Below are positions 23,217-35,835 of a stretch of DNA of 64,000 nucleotides, one piece after another. Made by a program: the position numbers and the translations under genes. The notes below the pieces were generated by a model. That model was given only the letters and a program-made list of their open reading frames with translations, did not search any database and had not been told where the DNA came from. The number at the start of each line of letters is the position of its first letter. The first letter of the stretch is position 1. This DNA comes from Nautilus pompilius (taxonomy: Eukaryota; Mollusca; Cephalopoda; Nautilida; Nautilidae): the NCBI GenBank assembly GCA_018389105.1, contig JACATO010001095.1, positions 1 to 64,000 on the forward strand, written 5' to 3'.

Positions 23217-25544
23217 AATAGAGTTTTAAGTTACAGAAGACAGACATTCTAGCGTTACCATATATATGCCCTCGCTTATAGTGACTGTTAAGATCTACTT
23301 CCATCAACGGTTTTACTGTATGGATCAAAACTATAATCCGCGTACTGCAGTCTATAGGCAAGATTACAGACGCAGCAGCAGCTGATACGACAGCTGAGCA
23401 AAATCTGCACTGGTTCCCCTTACTTGGCAGTTACTATAACAATAAAAAGTAAGGTAGAAGTCAGAGACGACTTCTATCTTCTACTTGTTGTGGTGTTTCT
23501 CTGTTGCTGTTGATTTGTAGAGAGGTCAGTTCTTGTCCGCGGTGTTGCTGTTTTCCCCTGACCCTAACCCTAACCCCAACCCCGGTCTCGCGCCAGCTTC
23601 TGTCGTTTCAAAAAAACTAGTCCGGTCCGAGGGGATGATCCAGTTCTCGCGACTCAGCCGCTAGCTTAGATTCTTTCCTGCTTGCATCCCTAAATTTTGT
23701 GAAACGAAAAATTATCATGAACTTATATCTCATGTACGGAAAACCCGTTCAACAACCGAACTGATAGCGGCCATAAAACCGGTCGCTAACCAGATTGAGG
23801 TTCTCTCACCCTTCTACCACGGAGAAGCTTTCGCATCCTCCCTCTTAATTAAATGCACTGATAGTCCTAACATATTCCAACATTTTTCTAGAAAGATAAT
23901 CGTGGCCGCCAGATGAACAAACTGGACTGCAGAATTAAATATAATAGATGAATATATTTTGTTAGCTCACCACGAAACTCGACTACATGCGACACCGGCA
24001 ATTCAAAGTTGGTCACCAGTCGATGGAGACCATGGCAACCACTTAGCGGCCGGCACCAAGCCTTAGATTTGAATTTTATCCTCTGCATTAAAAGAAAAAT
24101 AAAGAAAATACATTTTTAAAAAAAAAAAAAAACATAAAACGAAATATTTTATATATAATTCATTGCATTGTCAGTAAAAGTTAATAGAGTCGAAAAACAG
24201 TTTTAAATAAGACTTTTTCTGTTGCTTAAACCACTCGGTTTGTATTTAGATGGCTTCAGACAGTGGAAACTCTGCCCTCCCGGGCGTGTATACATACACC
24301 AGGTGAGACTGGCGCAGGGGTGCCTGCCCGGACCCCCCCCAATCCCGCCGCTTCGCCGTTGCTGTACAGAAGACATGCTGGATTTATTTTGAATTATTAG
24401 CGATTATCTACCGTTCGATATGCGTAGATCGCACGGTAGGGTAACCGCTGGCGAGACGAGCCGACAGATTTCTCCTACTACTATTGCAGTCGGTAGCACC
24501 AACTGATATGCAGAACTAATGTTAGACGGGTCAGACGGATTTCAATAGTCCATCTTTCTTCATATTACTGATTACGTAGAAGTGACAGGGCAGCCGCCCA
24601 CGCTCTTCTACTGTTCCGTAGAAAAAGACTTAAAAAAATGATTTGGGTTACTGTACAATAATAATTCGTGTAAATAAACACACACACGCAGGGCACGTGT
24701 ACAGCACTCAGAGAGGCCTCTAACCTCTGTAAGTTTAAGAGATTATTTCTTATTCGAAAATTTAAAAACAAACAAACAAGCGAACAAGAAAACATCGTTT
24801 TACTTAGACGTAAAATTCCAAATCTCTCTGTAGCTCGTTCCACCCGTCATACCCGCCTGTGTGTGTATTGGGGAGGGGGTGTGTAGAGGTGGTCTAAGTA
24901 CTCCAAACAATTAGTATTAACTGGATAATCTGGATTCGGTGTTAAAAAGTGCTTAATCAAACTTGTTCGTGTGTAAAAGCCGCAGCCACTGCACAGCCCG
25001 CCCAGGTGACCAGCCACGTGCGCCGTGTCTGAAAACAACGCGAGTTCGGGAATTAGAAAGGAAAAAAAAACAACAACAAAATTTTAGCTTTTTAATTTTT
25101 TTTTTTTTAAATTTTCCTGTTCAGATCTAACCTTTTCTTCCAACGAACCCCCCCAAACGCACACACACACACAAAAACGAAACACACCCACCAATAATAA
25201 GAACGACGAAAGAGTGGTTCTCGTGGGATTTAAACGGAAATCTAATTACTGTTCACCTGTACTTCCTTAGACCTTTAATACAATGGACGGCGAGTGTAAA
25301 TCACCCGGCCAACAGTAACTAGACGGTGTCGAGCTCTCCAGCAGGCCGTCGGATTTTAAAATCATTTAATTACCGTTAAAAAGTTTCTTCTCTCCTCCCC
25401 CCTCACTATTTCGTATGACTGAACGGATTCTGCGAGCAAACCCGGCCACCTTCGAGGCGGGAAGCCGAACGAATGAAAAGCCGGTCATCAGAACTAAAAT
25501 GAACGCTATCACTGGCTGGCTGATCTCTAGTGTCTGCTGCTGAG

Positions 25545-25566
25545 GAGAGAGAGAGAGAGAGAGAGC
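25545..25566. repeat. (GA)n microsatellite
   Basis: Short GA run in intron 1. Confidence 0.9.
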
Positions 25567-25874
25567 ACGGCTGCTTTCCAGGGCCTGACCCCAGGACCAG
25601 CCTCTCACGTGCGTGTTACTGGGGTTAAGTGGAACATGAGAGACAGAAAAGAAGGGACCATATATATTTGCTGAAAGGCACAGGAATTTCTGCATCCGAC
25701 CAGATACAGCTAAATGATGAGGGGGTTCTGCACGCGCTGAGGAATAAATACCAATCAGTCGACATTAATTTACTCCCACCCCAAAACGATGCTCTCCAAA
25801 ACGGGCAAAAATGTTACAGAAACAACGCTATCGGTTTTTTTTTTTTTTTTAAATATTTTAATTATTTTTAACCA

Positions 25875-26035
25875 AAAGGTATCGCTGCTGGGATCCGACC
25901 GCACGACGTCTGCCTCCCAGCGACTAGCGAGTCAGTCACGGCCAATCTCCAGGCAGCTTCTTCCGATGCTCCTAGAACAGGGGGACGGTGAGCTTTGGTT
26001 CAAATCTCGTGGTTGCCACGACAACGGAGATTGAA
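25875..26035 (-). repeat. Possible tRNA-derived SINE (minus)
   Basis: On the minus strand, TGACTGACTCGCTAGTCGC (complement of 25923-25941) resembles an A box, and GGTCGGATCCCAGC (complement of 25884-25897) a B box, with tRNA-like spacing. A T-rich stretch lies beyond. Family unknown. Confidence 0.4.
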
Positions 26036-28466
26036 CACGTACAGGGGTACTTGGTTGATTCTCTTTATTCTGTTTGTCTTTACATTCCAAATTATTAAAA
26101 AAAAAAATCTAACAAATATTTTGGGTTGAACAAAGGTATAAAATTATTTCAACCAGATAATTAATTAATTTAAAAAAAAAAAAGAATCATTTATATACAT
26201 TGTATCTGGGAAACATCTGAAGAAACAGATACGGACAGAAAAAAGAAAAGAAAGAAGTTTAGCAAAGGTAATTGAAAGTTGGGAGTTAATAACAGGAATC
26301 AATATACAATATTACTGTTGTTTACAAATAATAATGATAATCCCTGTTGCTTAAATTTCTTTTTACAAATTTCTGTAATCTTTAACGAAGCAAGTTTCTT
26401 TCAATTAGTTGTTTTCACTGTTGCTTGAAAGTAGTTGTAATCTTTTATTTTGTTTAGATTTTTTGATAATCAAAAACTATCAATACGTTAAAAAATAACT
26501 ACTTCAAACAAAGGCATCAGCCTAAGGCTTAACCAATATATATAGATATAATGGGAGCGAAACTTACATATATTCAAAGCAAATTACGTTTGTAATGTAA
26601 AGATTTCATTTTATTCTTCTTGTTTTGTTTAAAGTAAATCTAATTTTGGTTTTAGATGCAAACAGAGGTTTTGTAACTAACCCTAAAAAAAACATTTAGG
26701 AAAAGTAATGAGATCCGGCGTCGTGTGTGTAAACACATCAGGTTATTAGAAAGAAATTATCAAAATACTAATTCCTAAAAAACATTCACAGTTGCTACAT
26801 GAAGAGAAGAGAGAAAGTGACCGACAACTGCTGGGTGACAACAGTGTGAGTGTCTCTCGCGATGAGAATAAGTAAAGACCCCGTGCATAGACAGGAAAAC
26901 AACGAGATAATTAACCTGTTGCAGAGAACAAGCCCTATATTAAGTGAACCGCGCACAGCGTAGGTAAGGAAAAGAAATCAGCAGAACAGAAATGAAACGA
27001 GACCTGTAATTGTGTCAGGGTGTTTATTTCACCTACCTGAACTGCCGGCATAGACGCGTTATGGCAATTCCGATAACACAAACTGCAAGTAATTTTAAGG
27101 TCAGGGTTAATAACCTGCAAAATTGGGCCCTACTCAAATATTATAATGACCCTTCGTGTACGATGGTAATGCCTCAAGACTTTCAGATAGTAAGCATTAA
27201 ATATCGAGTTTTGAGCGGAGCCAAAGGTAACTGGTCTGATCAGAGAAAGGAAGGGGGTGATTGTCAAATCCGCTCAGGCCTTTTGTAATAATAGATAAAT
27301 AAAAACGCTACGCTAACCCAACACAAACCACACTCTTGTTAGAACGGATGTAATAGAAGATCTGCGAACTTGAATAATAAACATTATCAAGTTAATCGCG
27401 AGCAGCCATGTGATCCGCGATTACAGTGTGTTTGTTGTTGAATGAGGGAAGAGGGAAGATTGGGGCCTTTTTAAGGGCCACACCATATATATAACGAAGT
27501 AAATAAACTAAATCGCAGTGATGCAAATACAAAAAAGAAAAGGGAAAGTGAAAACATGAAAAATTAACAAGTTGTTGTATTTAAAGTGCAAAGAAAAGAC
27601 ATCAACTCACAGAGATACAGCAGTAAGCAGAGATGGGTGCACTGAGAAAACTGGAGATAACATTTAATACATTTTTGAAATTAATATTGCGAATTGTTTC
27701 CGGTTGCTTAAACAGCGATTATCATCATCTCTGATATTAAAAATAGTTTAGATTTAATAAAGGATGAGAGGACGAGTGACACAGAAGGGAGAGGTATAAG
27801 ACGTGTCCTGATAGGTTAGTAAAAGCAAGCGGGTATTTTTTTAGTGAACACGGAATTAGATGAAATGGAAATAAAGGCATCAAACAACAACAGATAACTA
27901 CTTGAAATAGTTGCAGGTAGGAGTAGCCACGAGAGCACTAGAAGGAAAACCGCACGCAGCCTGTCCGCTGGTCGGAGAGAACAGCTGTTATATACAAACA
28001 CGTAAAAACGGCACCGTCACCTTGCTGGGAGAAATATACATGCAATGTTTTCGTGGACAGTGGACTTATAATAGCTGTCTGGGTACGTATACCGGTACAG
28101 ACCGAGGAGGATCACGGGGCCAGTAAGGAACGTTGCGTGCTTCAATTATAACTGTCCGGGGTAATTCTCAAACTGGGCGTTTAATTAGGCGCAGATAACA
28201 ACCCTTTGTCAAAGTTCTCGCCCCCCCACCCACCACCCCCCTGTACCCTAACCCAGCGAACGGCGCCCCCTGCAGCCTCGTCCTTCCCCAGCCCAAATCG
28301 CGAATTCGGGAGAGCAACAAAATTCAAGTTTACAACCATTGATTCCTCTTCTTTAAACCTCTATTTTCAAAGATTAATAAATATGAACAATGAGCAAGCC
28401 GAAAATCCGGTTGTTTCACACCCCCCCCTCCCAAATAATGGAATTATCTAAATTCTACACTTTTCT

Positions 28467-28484
28467 CGCGCGCGCGCGCGCGCG
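28467..28484. repeat. (CG)9 dinucleotide tract
   Basis: Eighteen bases of alternating C and G, the classic Z-DNA-prone sequence, rare in a CpG-depleted AT-rich intron. Confidence 0.95.
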
Positions 28485-28560
28485 TCAACGTTAGCGTCGG
28501 TGCTTCATAGCAAATTAACCCTTTCTCGACCAGCTCTGACATTTGCGGCCGTTTCCTTTT

Positions 28561-28645
28561 TACCAAAACAAATTCTTCTAATTAGAACCAGCATTAATTG
28601 CCAAAGCAATTATCAGTGTTTGATTTAGTTAATAGATGAATGTAC
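28561..28645. promoter_or_regulatory. AT-rich patch with clustered homeodomain-type sites
   Basis: Contains the 12-bp palindrome TTCTAATTAGAA (28576-28587), then ATTAATTG and CAATTA within 35 bases. TAATTA/TAATTG cores are what LIM-homeodomain and other homeodomain proteins bind. Such sites are common by chance in AT-rich DNA; proposed only because of the clustering and the position in intron 1. Confidence 0.2.
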
Positions 28646-29498
28646 TATATTCTTATAAAGGATTTTTACTCCGTAATAGTAATTTGTTTGCGATGTTGCT
28701 ATGTTCATTTTAAAAAAAAAAAAGAAGAATCTGCTTGTGGATTTTAAACTCCTCCGCCCACTAAATGGCTGGGCAATTTACCAGTAATGTTCAGAGGCAA
28801 CTGGTCTGATCGGGGCAGCTTTAAAAAATGATGGTGATTCGAACATCTCTGCTCCCACAGCAATAGTCTGAGCATTTAAGGATTGTCCAGTTCCGATAGC
28901 ATTCTACAGAAAGAATGGGGAAAGCAATTTTTAGAAGGCGACAATATCCCACGCATGTAAGCAATGTGCCTATATGTGATCTTACATGAAGAAAGGTGTT
29001 TTATAGCGTTTTTTTGGAAAATCCTAAACGTCTCTCAACACTGTACAAAATTCTCGAACCACCACGAAGGGTAATGTTTTTGTTTGTTTGTTTTTATTTG
29101 CTGCACACCATCATCTACCTTAATACATCAGGTTCCGTAAATAGTTTCCCGTTATTCTCCAGTTTCTCTACATCCACGTATTTCCTTTCTTCGGTGTAGC
29201 CACGCCATCAGGGATATATGTAACAAATTAAATGAGAACAAACACAAGATGCCGACACATTCTCACAACATTACAAACAGCGGGTATTGTCGTTTTCATA
29301 AAACGTAAATCAGTTTTGAACAAATTATTTTACTAACATCGCATGCCGATTAAAATGTATATATAAAAAACTATTTTAATATTGAATAAATAGACCAGTA
29401 AAATTATAGATATGCGGCTGGATTATGTTTGAAATTTTAAGAAATTATTTAATCTTAATAATAAGCAATACTTTTGTCCAAATAAGTGAATCTTAATG

Positions 29499-29545
29499 TT
29501 ATTATTATTATTAATTATTTATTATTATTATTATTATATTATTAT

Positions 29546-29580
<35 letters not shown>
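29499..29580. repeat. Compound (ATT)n-(ACT)n microsatellite
   Basis: An ATT tract with slips switches at about 29546 to a dozen perfect ACT units, the same two motifs as at 2058-2163. Confidence 0.97.
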
Positions 29581-29581
<1 letters not shown>

Positions 29582-31154
29582 GTTACTAAGTTTTATTCTA
29601 AAAGTAGTTTAAAATATGTATTTGCCAGGAATACAGACTTTTGAGCACGTTCATATCCTCTTCCATCCGTTTGTTGTTTTTAAAAACCTGACCCGCTGTC
29701 AGGGCCACGGGAAGAAACCTGCCGCGGACACCGTCAGAAAGGATACTGCGGTATTTTACCGTGAAAGTAGTTCTATTTTCTAAAGAAAAAACCGTGGTTT
29801 CTAGCCCATATTGTTCCAATGCCCGGTCCCATCCCTATTTTTCGTTATCTTTCAGCGACCCTATATATATATATTTAAAGAAGGAAGTTTAGATAAAGGG
29901 GAATCGACGTGGGATTTCTGTTTGAGCAATTTAACACGAATAAATGTCATTTCTATAGGAGATGAAATTAATAAAATTGAGTTTTGCAGCTTTATATATA
30001 TAAAAAAGGAAGATACATACATCCAAGAAACGGTCTCCTTTCTACGCGAAATACAAAGCCGTTTTCAAAGGCGGCTCCATTTTTCTCACAGATGCCAGTC
30101 GTTTGTCAAAAGACCGGGCCCCGCGAGGGATGGTTTTCAGTGAATGCACCCACTGATCTGACCCCTCCCTCTACGCGACACCCGCAGGCAAAAGTTGTCC
30201 TGTCGAGTCTGGTGATCGTTGACCAGACAACTTTGCACAAAAAGAAATAAAGAGAATTGGGATGAAACGAAGAACACACCGGAGTGTGGAAATAAAAACC
30301 TAACGTGAAAGCTGAAGAATACACTTCACAAGATGCATGCATCCCGACGCCATCTTCCGTGTATTCACTTAAAAAGCAGAAATAGTGATACACGTCACGC
30401 TACAGTAAACACACAAAAACAACTGGTCACGGTAGACTACCCAAGACATCAACTTGAATAACAGAATAGATGTTTATGCCTCCAAAAAGGGCTTTGGCTT
30501 TTTTTTTTAAAAATTACATTAAATTTTAATATTTCTATAAACTGTTTATTCTAACATTCCCAGTTTCTATAAAGAATTTTTAAAAAAAAAACACAAAAAC
30601 ACACAACGGAGGACGGGTACTTTCAATGTTCTGGAGTGAATCGAATAATGGAAGGTGACTATCAGGAAACAAGCAGAATGTATTTGTTTATCATTTCCTT
30701 AAGAAGCGTAGAAACTAAATTAGTCCAGGTGAAGTTAAAGAAAGAATTATGTTTAAAATGTCAAATTAAAAGGTATGGAGAAGACAAGACGTTGAGATGC
30801 TGATGAAGAGAAAGAGAGATAGATGAGTGCAGAAAGAAGAGAGAGGAGAAAAGAATTTTCGAAATGAAAACGAGTTTGTGCTAGATAGATGAGCGAGGGA
30901 GAAGCGGAAACTGGATACATCGCGAGGAGATGAAGCGTGTGAGCGGAAACACGGGAAGTTAACAGAGTGAAAAATGAAGAAGATGAGAAGGCGGACAAAG
31001 AAGGAAGAAACAACAAATGGATTATTGTTTTGACGTAGTCCTAATATCGAGATGTTCGATGGTAATCTTGTAAAAAAAAATTTTTTAGAAATGCTTATTG
31101 GTCGAAGCGTTTTCCGATCACTGATTTTTAGATAATCCAGGGATTGTGACGTAC

Positions 31155-31250
31155 CTTATCTGACTGTCTGTCAACCAGAGTAGAATCTCCGGGTATACGG
31201 TGGGTAGCGTGGTGTGAGGCCGACATGGACAGTTTTGTTTTCTCTACCAT
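31155..31250 (-). CDS. Lhx2/9: LHX2/9 (apterous) exon 1: N-terminal 32 codons
   Basis: This is a predicted first coding exon, found by working back from the LIM1 exon. The minus strand has ATG at 31250-31248 in a strong Kozak context (GACGAGATGG: G at -3 and +4). An in-frame TAG lies 24 bases upstream, so this is the first possible Met. The frame runs MVEKTKLSMSASHHATHR and on to VDRQSDK, 32 residues. It then meets a strong donor, AAG|GTACGT, exactly at a codon boundary (phase 0). The LIM1 exon starts in phase 0, so the two join cleanly and the LIM1 domain begins about 12 residues after the junction. Vertebrate LHX2/9 proteins also have a short low-complexity segment before LIM1 in a separate exon. 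It sits at the edge of the only pronounced CpG-rich block upstream of the gene. No domain is present, so the assignment rests on frame, phase, Kozak context and position; transcript evidence would settle it. Confidence 0.66.
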
Positions 31251-31660
31251 CTCGTCACAGTCTCTGGCTAGCTAGTCACTGACTGCCCGTCCGGCCGTCC
31301 CCCGTGCGGGTCCGTGTGGCGGGCCGGGACAAGCGATGCTCGGAGGCTTATTTGTCCCAGGTATTGTCACGACAAGAAGACGCCAAGGAAGTGAGTAACT
31401 CGTTATTGACAATCGGCTTAGCTCATACCGAGTTAAACTGTCGTATGAATACATATTGTTAACTAGGTAATAGCAGGGGAGGAGCAGAGCCGCTTCTGTG
31501 CCGAGCTAGGCTGTCGCTTCAACCTGGGCGCCGCGGCGTTGTAAGGGCGATGCCGATTGGTCTGCCATCACGGCGCGGCATCGAGACCAGCGGGCGGGGG
31601 AGGTGCTTGGAATGAGTGACGTACTAGCCTCACGCAGGCGCTGCCGTGAACGCAAAATTT
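31251..31660 (-). promoter_or_regulatory. Candidate CpG-island promoter and 5' UTR of Lhx2/9
   Basis: A GC- and CpG-rich block stands out from the AT-rich surroundings immediately 5' of the predicted start codon. Read in the sense of the gene (minus), it contains a CCAATC box (31560-31555) and a run of C-rich GC boxes at about 31589-31603. A TGACGT half CRE is at 31617-31622. No TATA box is evident in the expected place. This is the usual make-up of a CpG-island promoter for a developmental transcription factor. The transcription start cannot be placed from sequence. Confidence 0.5.
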
Positions 31661-34387
31661 CCATGTGATTTGATCCACCATAATAAAGCCTTTGTAATCT
31701 AAAGCATCTGCTATAGTGACGCCTGATTTCATTGGAAGGCCATTGAAGATTTCCTATGCACAGATTTAGTCTGTAGTGTAAATCTCCGTGCTAATCCGTT
31801 GACGACGGCGGTACTTCATCACCGCGCAGCTTTTCTTCTTCCCGTGCTCTCTCCTGCCCCTCCCGGCTGTCGCCTTAGTTTCTGTTCTCTGTCCCCCCTG
31901 AGCCCGACCGGCCCCCACGGTCGTGACGTTGTTAACCCCTATTCGCGGCGCGGTTTGGAGTCCCGTTATTTGACATGCTGCAACCGTCACACGCGATGTG
32001 AGGCCTTTTCTTCACTTGGCAAAACATTCCGAGGATTTCAGTAACTTACCGAAACAAACGAGTAAATAAACCGTACAACAATGCTAACACAGAGAGACGC
32101 AAAAGCCCCTAAACAGGTACTAAGCGGAATTAAGACTACCCTGTGGGGGGGGGGGGTAAAAAATGAACTTTTTGGAAAAAGTTTGGCCTTTTTACAAGTA
32201 AAAGAATTTTTAAAAAACGAAGAAATAGGAACTACTCGTTTTTTAAAACATAATTCCCCATTTAGCTCCACGAAAACAACTTTTATTTGTTTGTAAATCT
32301 GCCCATTATTGGTAGCAGCTGAACCAGGTAGGCGAAGACGTCGCACAAAAACGACAATGGCATAATCAGGTACCCCTGCCCCCCCTTTTAATGGTCTGTC
32401 AAAATTTAAAGCATCATGCGAGTCATATAACCATATTTGACTCTGTTCTACAGACTTCTGCTCGTACGTACCTACGTAAAACTGCGCCTTTAAATCAGAG
32501 AACTGCGTGCATACGTTTACAATAGCTGGATTTGTTCAGTGCTTGAATGATATTCAACAAAACTTAATTTTAAAATCAGTCAAGGTATGTTGCTTTAACC
32601 CTCCGTGCACCACGTCAGGTTCTATCATACTTATGTAGCCAACAGTCGCAAGGTAAGATACGTGGGGCTGGAGCGATATACGTATTTATCGTCACAAATG
32701 GTTATTACATTAATAACGAAGGGTTACTGTGTATCACAGCCCCTGTAGTTCAATTTGTACTGAGTAATGCAGGTGTGAAGAGTGTTTGGGCGCAAATGCA
32801 CCCACCCCAGGGGATATATAAGGGGTTACGGATTCATAAAAGAAATTTAAGAGCAAAAAAAAAAAAAATGTTCAACCGATTCCTTGGAAATTTTAGAAAA
32901 CTTTAGTCGAATTTTCTTCTCGCCATACTCGAGACAATATCAGAAAAATTGGAAGATTTGATAGTAAAGTAAACCACTAATATATATATTTTTTTATTTT
33001 TGTATTTAAACATTTTCAGGTGACCACGTGTAAACGGAGTCGTTCCGGGACAACTATCTCTTCAACTGAGAAGGATTACGGAGTCCAAACGGACATGTTT
33101 TTAGACGGTGAAAACATCGTTTTAAAATATCAGTCATTCTTTATTTTTCTTTAGATGAACGTATAATTACTGGTTAATTTAAACGAATGGCTTCGCTATA
33201 AAAAAAAAGTGCCTTCTATTTCTACTTCAAAAGAATTCTTTGCCATTAACTTTTAAAAAAAAAATTCAATAATAAAAAAGTTTCAATTTAGTCTATTTCA
33301 CTTTTTAAAATCCTTATTTCCTCATCATTAAAAAAAAAATTGGTAAAATGGTTTTGAATTCAGTGGTTGTGCATTCCGAAAAACAAAGCGTAAAAAAAAA
33401 CAGCTTCTGAAAGCAATTAACCGGAGAGAAAGCAGAAGTTTAACTGTCTAGGGGGGGTTGCTTTATCTCATCCGTATTTCTCTTGGCCGGACATATTTTT
33501 GCACCAATAGAACGCGATTGAATAATTTTGAAGCAAATGTTCCATCTTATCAAGAATTCTTGCGCATCACTAAAATTTGACTACGTGGCTCAAACACAAA
33601 CTCTGATTGTTCCGTCTCATATTAGCTTTGATCGCGTTGCTGGACATTTCTCAAAACTAATAAACTAATTTGGCTGGGCTGGTCTCTATTTCATCTTGCC
33701 CTAACCGGCTGACTAAAGTACCTGATTAAACGGCAACGAGACAATGATATAACGAGCAAGAGACTTTCAAGTAAAGTTTCTCAGAGGACCATTTGAATTT
33801 CAAAAGATTCATTTTTTTTCGTTCTTTCTCTCCCCCCCACCCGACCAATTTTATAATTAGGAAATACAGCAATTAAAAAGGGCAAATAATGCGAAAGAAA
33901 AACGTTAAGAGCGTTGTTTAAATAGATGAGATTAAGGCTGAAAGTTTGTAATAAGGCAAAATTTAAAATTGACCCCAAATATTTTCCTTAAAAAGAGACT
34001 TTCGAGTGTAGAAGGGAAACGACATAAAAGAATAAATATATTTAACAAGCAAATTGATGAAATAAAAAATAATAATCTGACGTTTATCATCAACTGAGAG
34101 AATTCTCTTTTTTTGTTTGTTTTTTTTATTTTGGATTCTGCTCTGTAATAATAATTGAAGCTTTTAGGAGGACGAAATCTTTCTAACAAAGTTTTAGTTT
34201 CCTTCTCATGATTGTTTAAATAAAAAAACAGAACTTCCTATAAATCTGAACTCTTCAGTGTTTTTGAACCATTAAAACAGTTTAATTCAAACTTTTTAAA
34301 ATTTACCTTGTTAGTATGATATCGGCACGCAACTTGAGGGTAAATATAGGTTTATAGAGAAAGCGCTGACATCAAACCGTTGTCGAG
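31661..34387. other. Intergenic, upstream of Lhx2/9
   Basis: AT-rich DNA with many A- and T-runs, a G-run near 32143-32155 and a CpG-rich stretch continuing to about 31980. The short open frames (for example 31766-31990 minus and 32038-32346 minus) show no known domain. I see no gene here. Confidence 0.6.
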
Positions 34388-35121
34388 TAATGTAATGTGC
34401 AGCTTGCCAGACGTCAGGTAACGCTATCGAGCACTATAGTAGTGACGTAATGAGCAGCTTTCCAGACGCCAGGTAACGCTAGCCAGCACCATAGTAGTGA
34501 TGTAATGTGCAGCTTGCCAAACGTCAGGTAACGCTATCGAGCACCATAGTAGTGACGTAATGAGCAGCTTTCCAGCCGCCAGGTAACGCTAGCCAGCACC
34601 ATAGTAGTGATGTAATGTGCAGCTTGCCAAACGTCAGGTAACGCTATCGAGCACCATAGTAGTGACGTAATGAGCAGCTTTCCAGCCGCCAGGTAACGCT
34701 AGCCAGCACCATAGTAGTGATGTAATGTGCAGCTTGCCAAACGTCAGGTAACGCTATCGAGCACCATAGTAGTGACGTAATGAGCAGCTTTCCAGACGTC
34801 AGGTAACGCTATCGAGCACTATAGTAGTGACGTAATGAGCATCTTTCCAGACGTCAGGTAACGCTATCGAGCACTATAGTAGTGACGTAATGAGCAGCTT
34901 TCCAGACGTTAGGTAACGCTATCGAGCACCATAGTAGTGACGTAATGAGCAGCTTGCCAAACGTCAGGTAACGCTATCGAGCACTATAGTAGTGACGTAA
35001 TGAGCATCTTTCCAGACGTCAGGTAACGCTAGCCAGCACCATACTTGTGACGTAATGTGCAGCTTGCCAAACGTCAGGTAACGCTATCGAGCATCAGAGT
35101 AGTGACGTAACGTAACGTGCT
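34388..35121. repeat. 55-bp satellite array, about 13 units, partial 110-bp higher-order pattern
   Basis: Units begin TGACGTAATG and pass through AGCTT, GTCAGGTAACGCTA and CCATAGTAG before repeating at 55 bp. Two subtypes alternate over units 1-7. One has GTGCAGCTTGCCA with CTATCGAG; the other has GAGCAGCTTTCCAG with CTAGCCAG. Later units are hybrids of the two. TGACGTAA occurs ten times and TGATGTAA three times at unit boundaries, and many units carry a second TGACGT core on the opposite strand (ACGTCA). No open frame crosses it. Confidence 0.96.
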
Positions 35122-35835
35122 ATACAGTCATTTATGCACCAACCGAAGACTTTATTTAATGAAAATTGGTTCTGCCTTTTCCAATAAATCTGAACTTCCC
35201 GTGTATATACAGAGTTGTATTATGTACCATTGGCGTAACAAAGAAAATTTCAATGAAATCATTATCTAAAAGGTTTTTTTTGTTTAATTTCATAATGCGC
35301 CCAATAAAAGAAAATTCCAAAGTCGGCAAGGATCTAACGTGCTTAAAGGAAGTTAACCCTACAGCCAATATTTCGAATTAATCCCAACCCAGAAGCAGTT
35401 CAAGCCGTACAGCCCTGACCAGTCAATTTGGCCCAAAGTAATTTTCAATATGGTTGCCTTGATGTTAGACATAAAGCCTTCAAACTAAACGCAAAGCAGT
35501 TGTCCAACAATGAAACTTTTTTCTCTATTCATATAATAACATTTTTGTATAATTAAAAATGTTCATCAACCAGAGCATTCTGGAATTCCCTTATATTCTA
35601 GATGATCCCTGATCTTGTTGTGTTCTGGAAACTGTCAGAACTTTCCTTTCAATCTAGAAAATTCTGAAAATGTCTATGAATTTCTTCATATCTTTTCCAT
35701 GTATATAAATAGCCATTCATGCATCAGTATCTTCAGTCATTGTTGAAGCAATTTTTCAGTAAAAAATATTAATTTTGGATTGTGAAAATATGCGTGGAGT
35801 GTTCAAGTGATCACGACAGACAGCAGATTGCTACA
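35122..35835. other. AT-rich DNA between satellite and Tc1 remnant
   Basis: No coding sequence recognised. The last part may be the left end of the neighbouring transposon, but no inverted repeat was found. Confidence 0.4.

Larger units (their letters stand above)
16547..31154 (-). other. Lhx2/9 intron 1 (14.6 kb)
   Basis: Predicted first intron, from GTACGT at 31154 to the T-rich acceptor TTTTCAG at 16547. It contains ATT tracts (17401-17549, 20318-20397, 21567-21637, 29499-29580), GA tracts, a Tc1 fragment (19485-20045), SINE-like pieces near 23.1 and 25.9 kb, a CG dinucleotide tract (28467-28484) and an AT-rich patch with homeodomain-type sites (28561-28645). Large introns in such genes often carry enhancers; no element can be called functional from sequence alone. 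It depends on the exon 1 call. Confidence 0.6.

Noticed and set aside
23561-23577. CCCTAA repeats as telomeric sequence
   Set aside because: Only about two to three units, with no array; a chance or very short interstitial match.
31321-31390. Plus-strand small exon beginning ATG at about 31336 (MLGGLFVPG)
   Set aside because: It lies in the CpG block and superficially recalls a PAX start, but the following residues do not match and no continuing exon was found.
34388-35121. Regular repeats considered as a CRISPR array
   Set aside because: Units are contiguous 55-bp tandem copies without unique spacers, and the genome is eukaryotic; it is a satellite.
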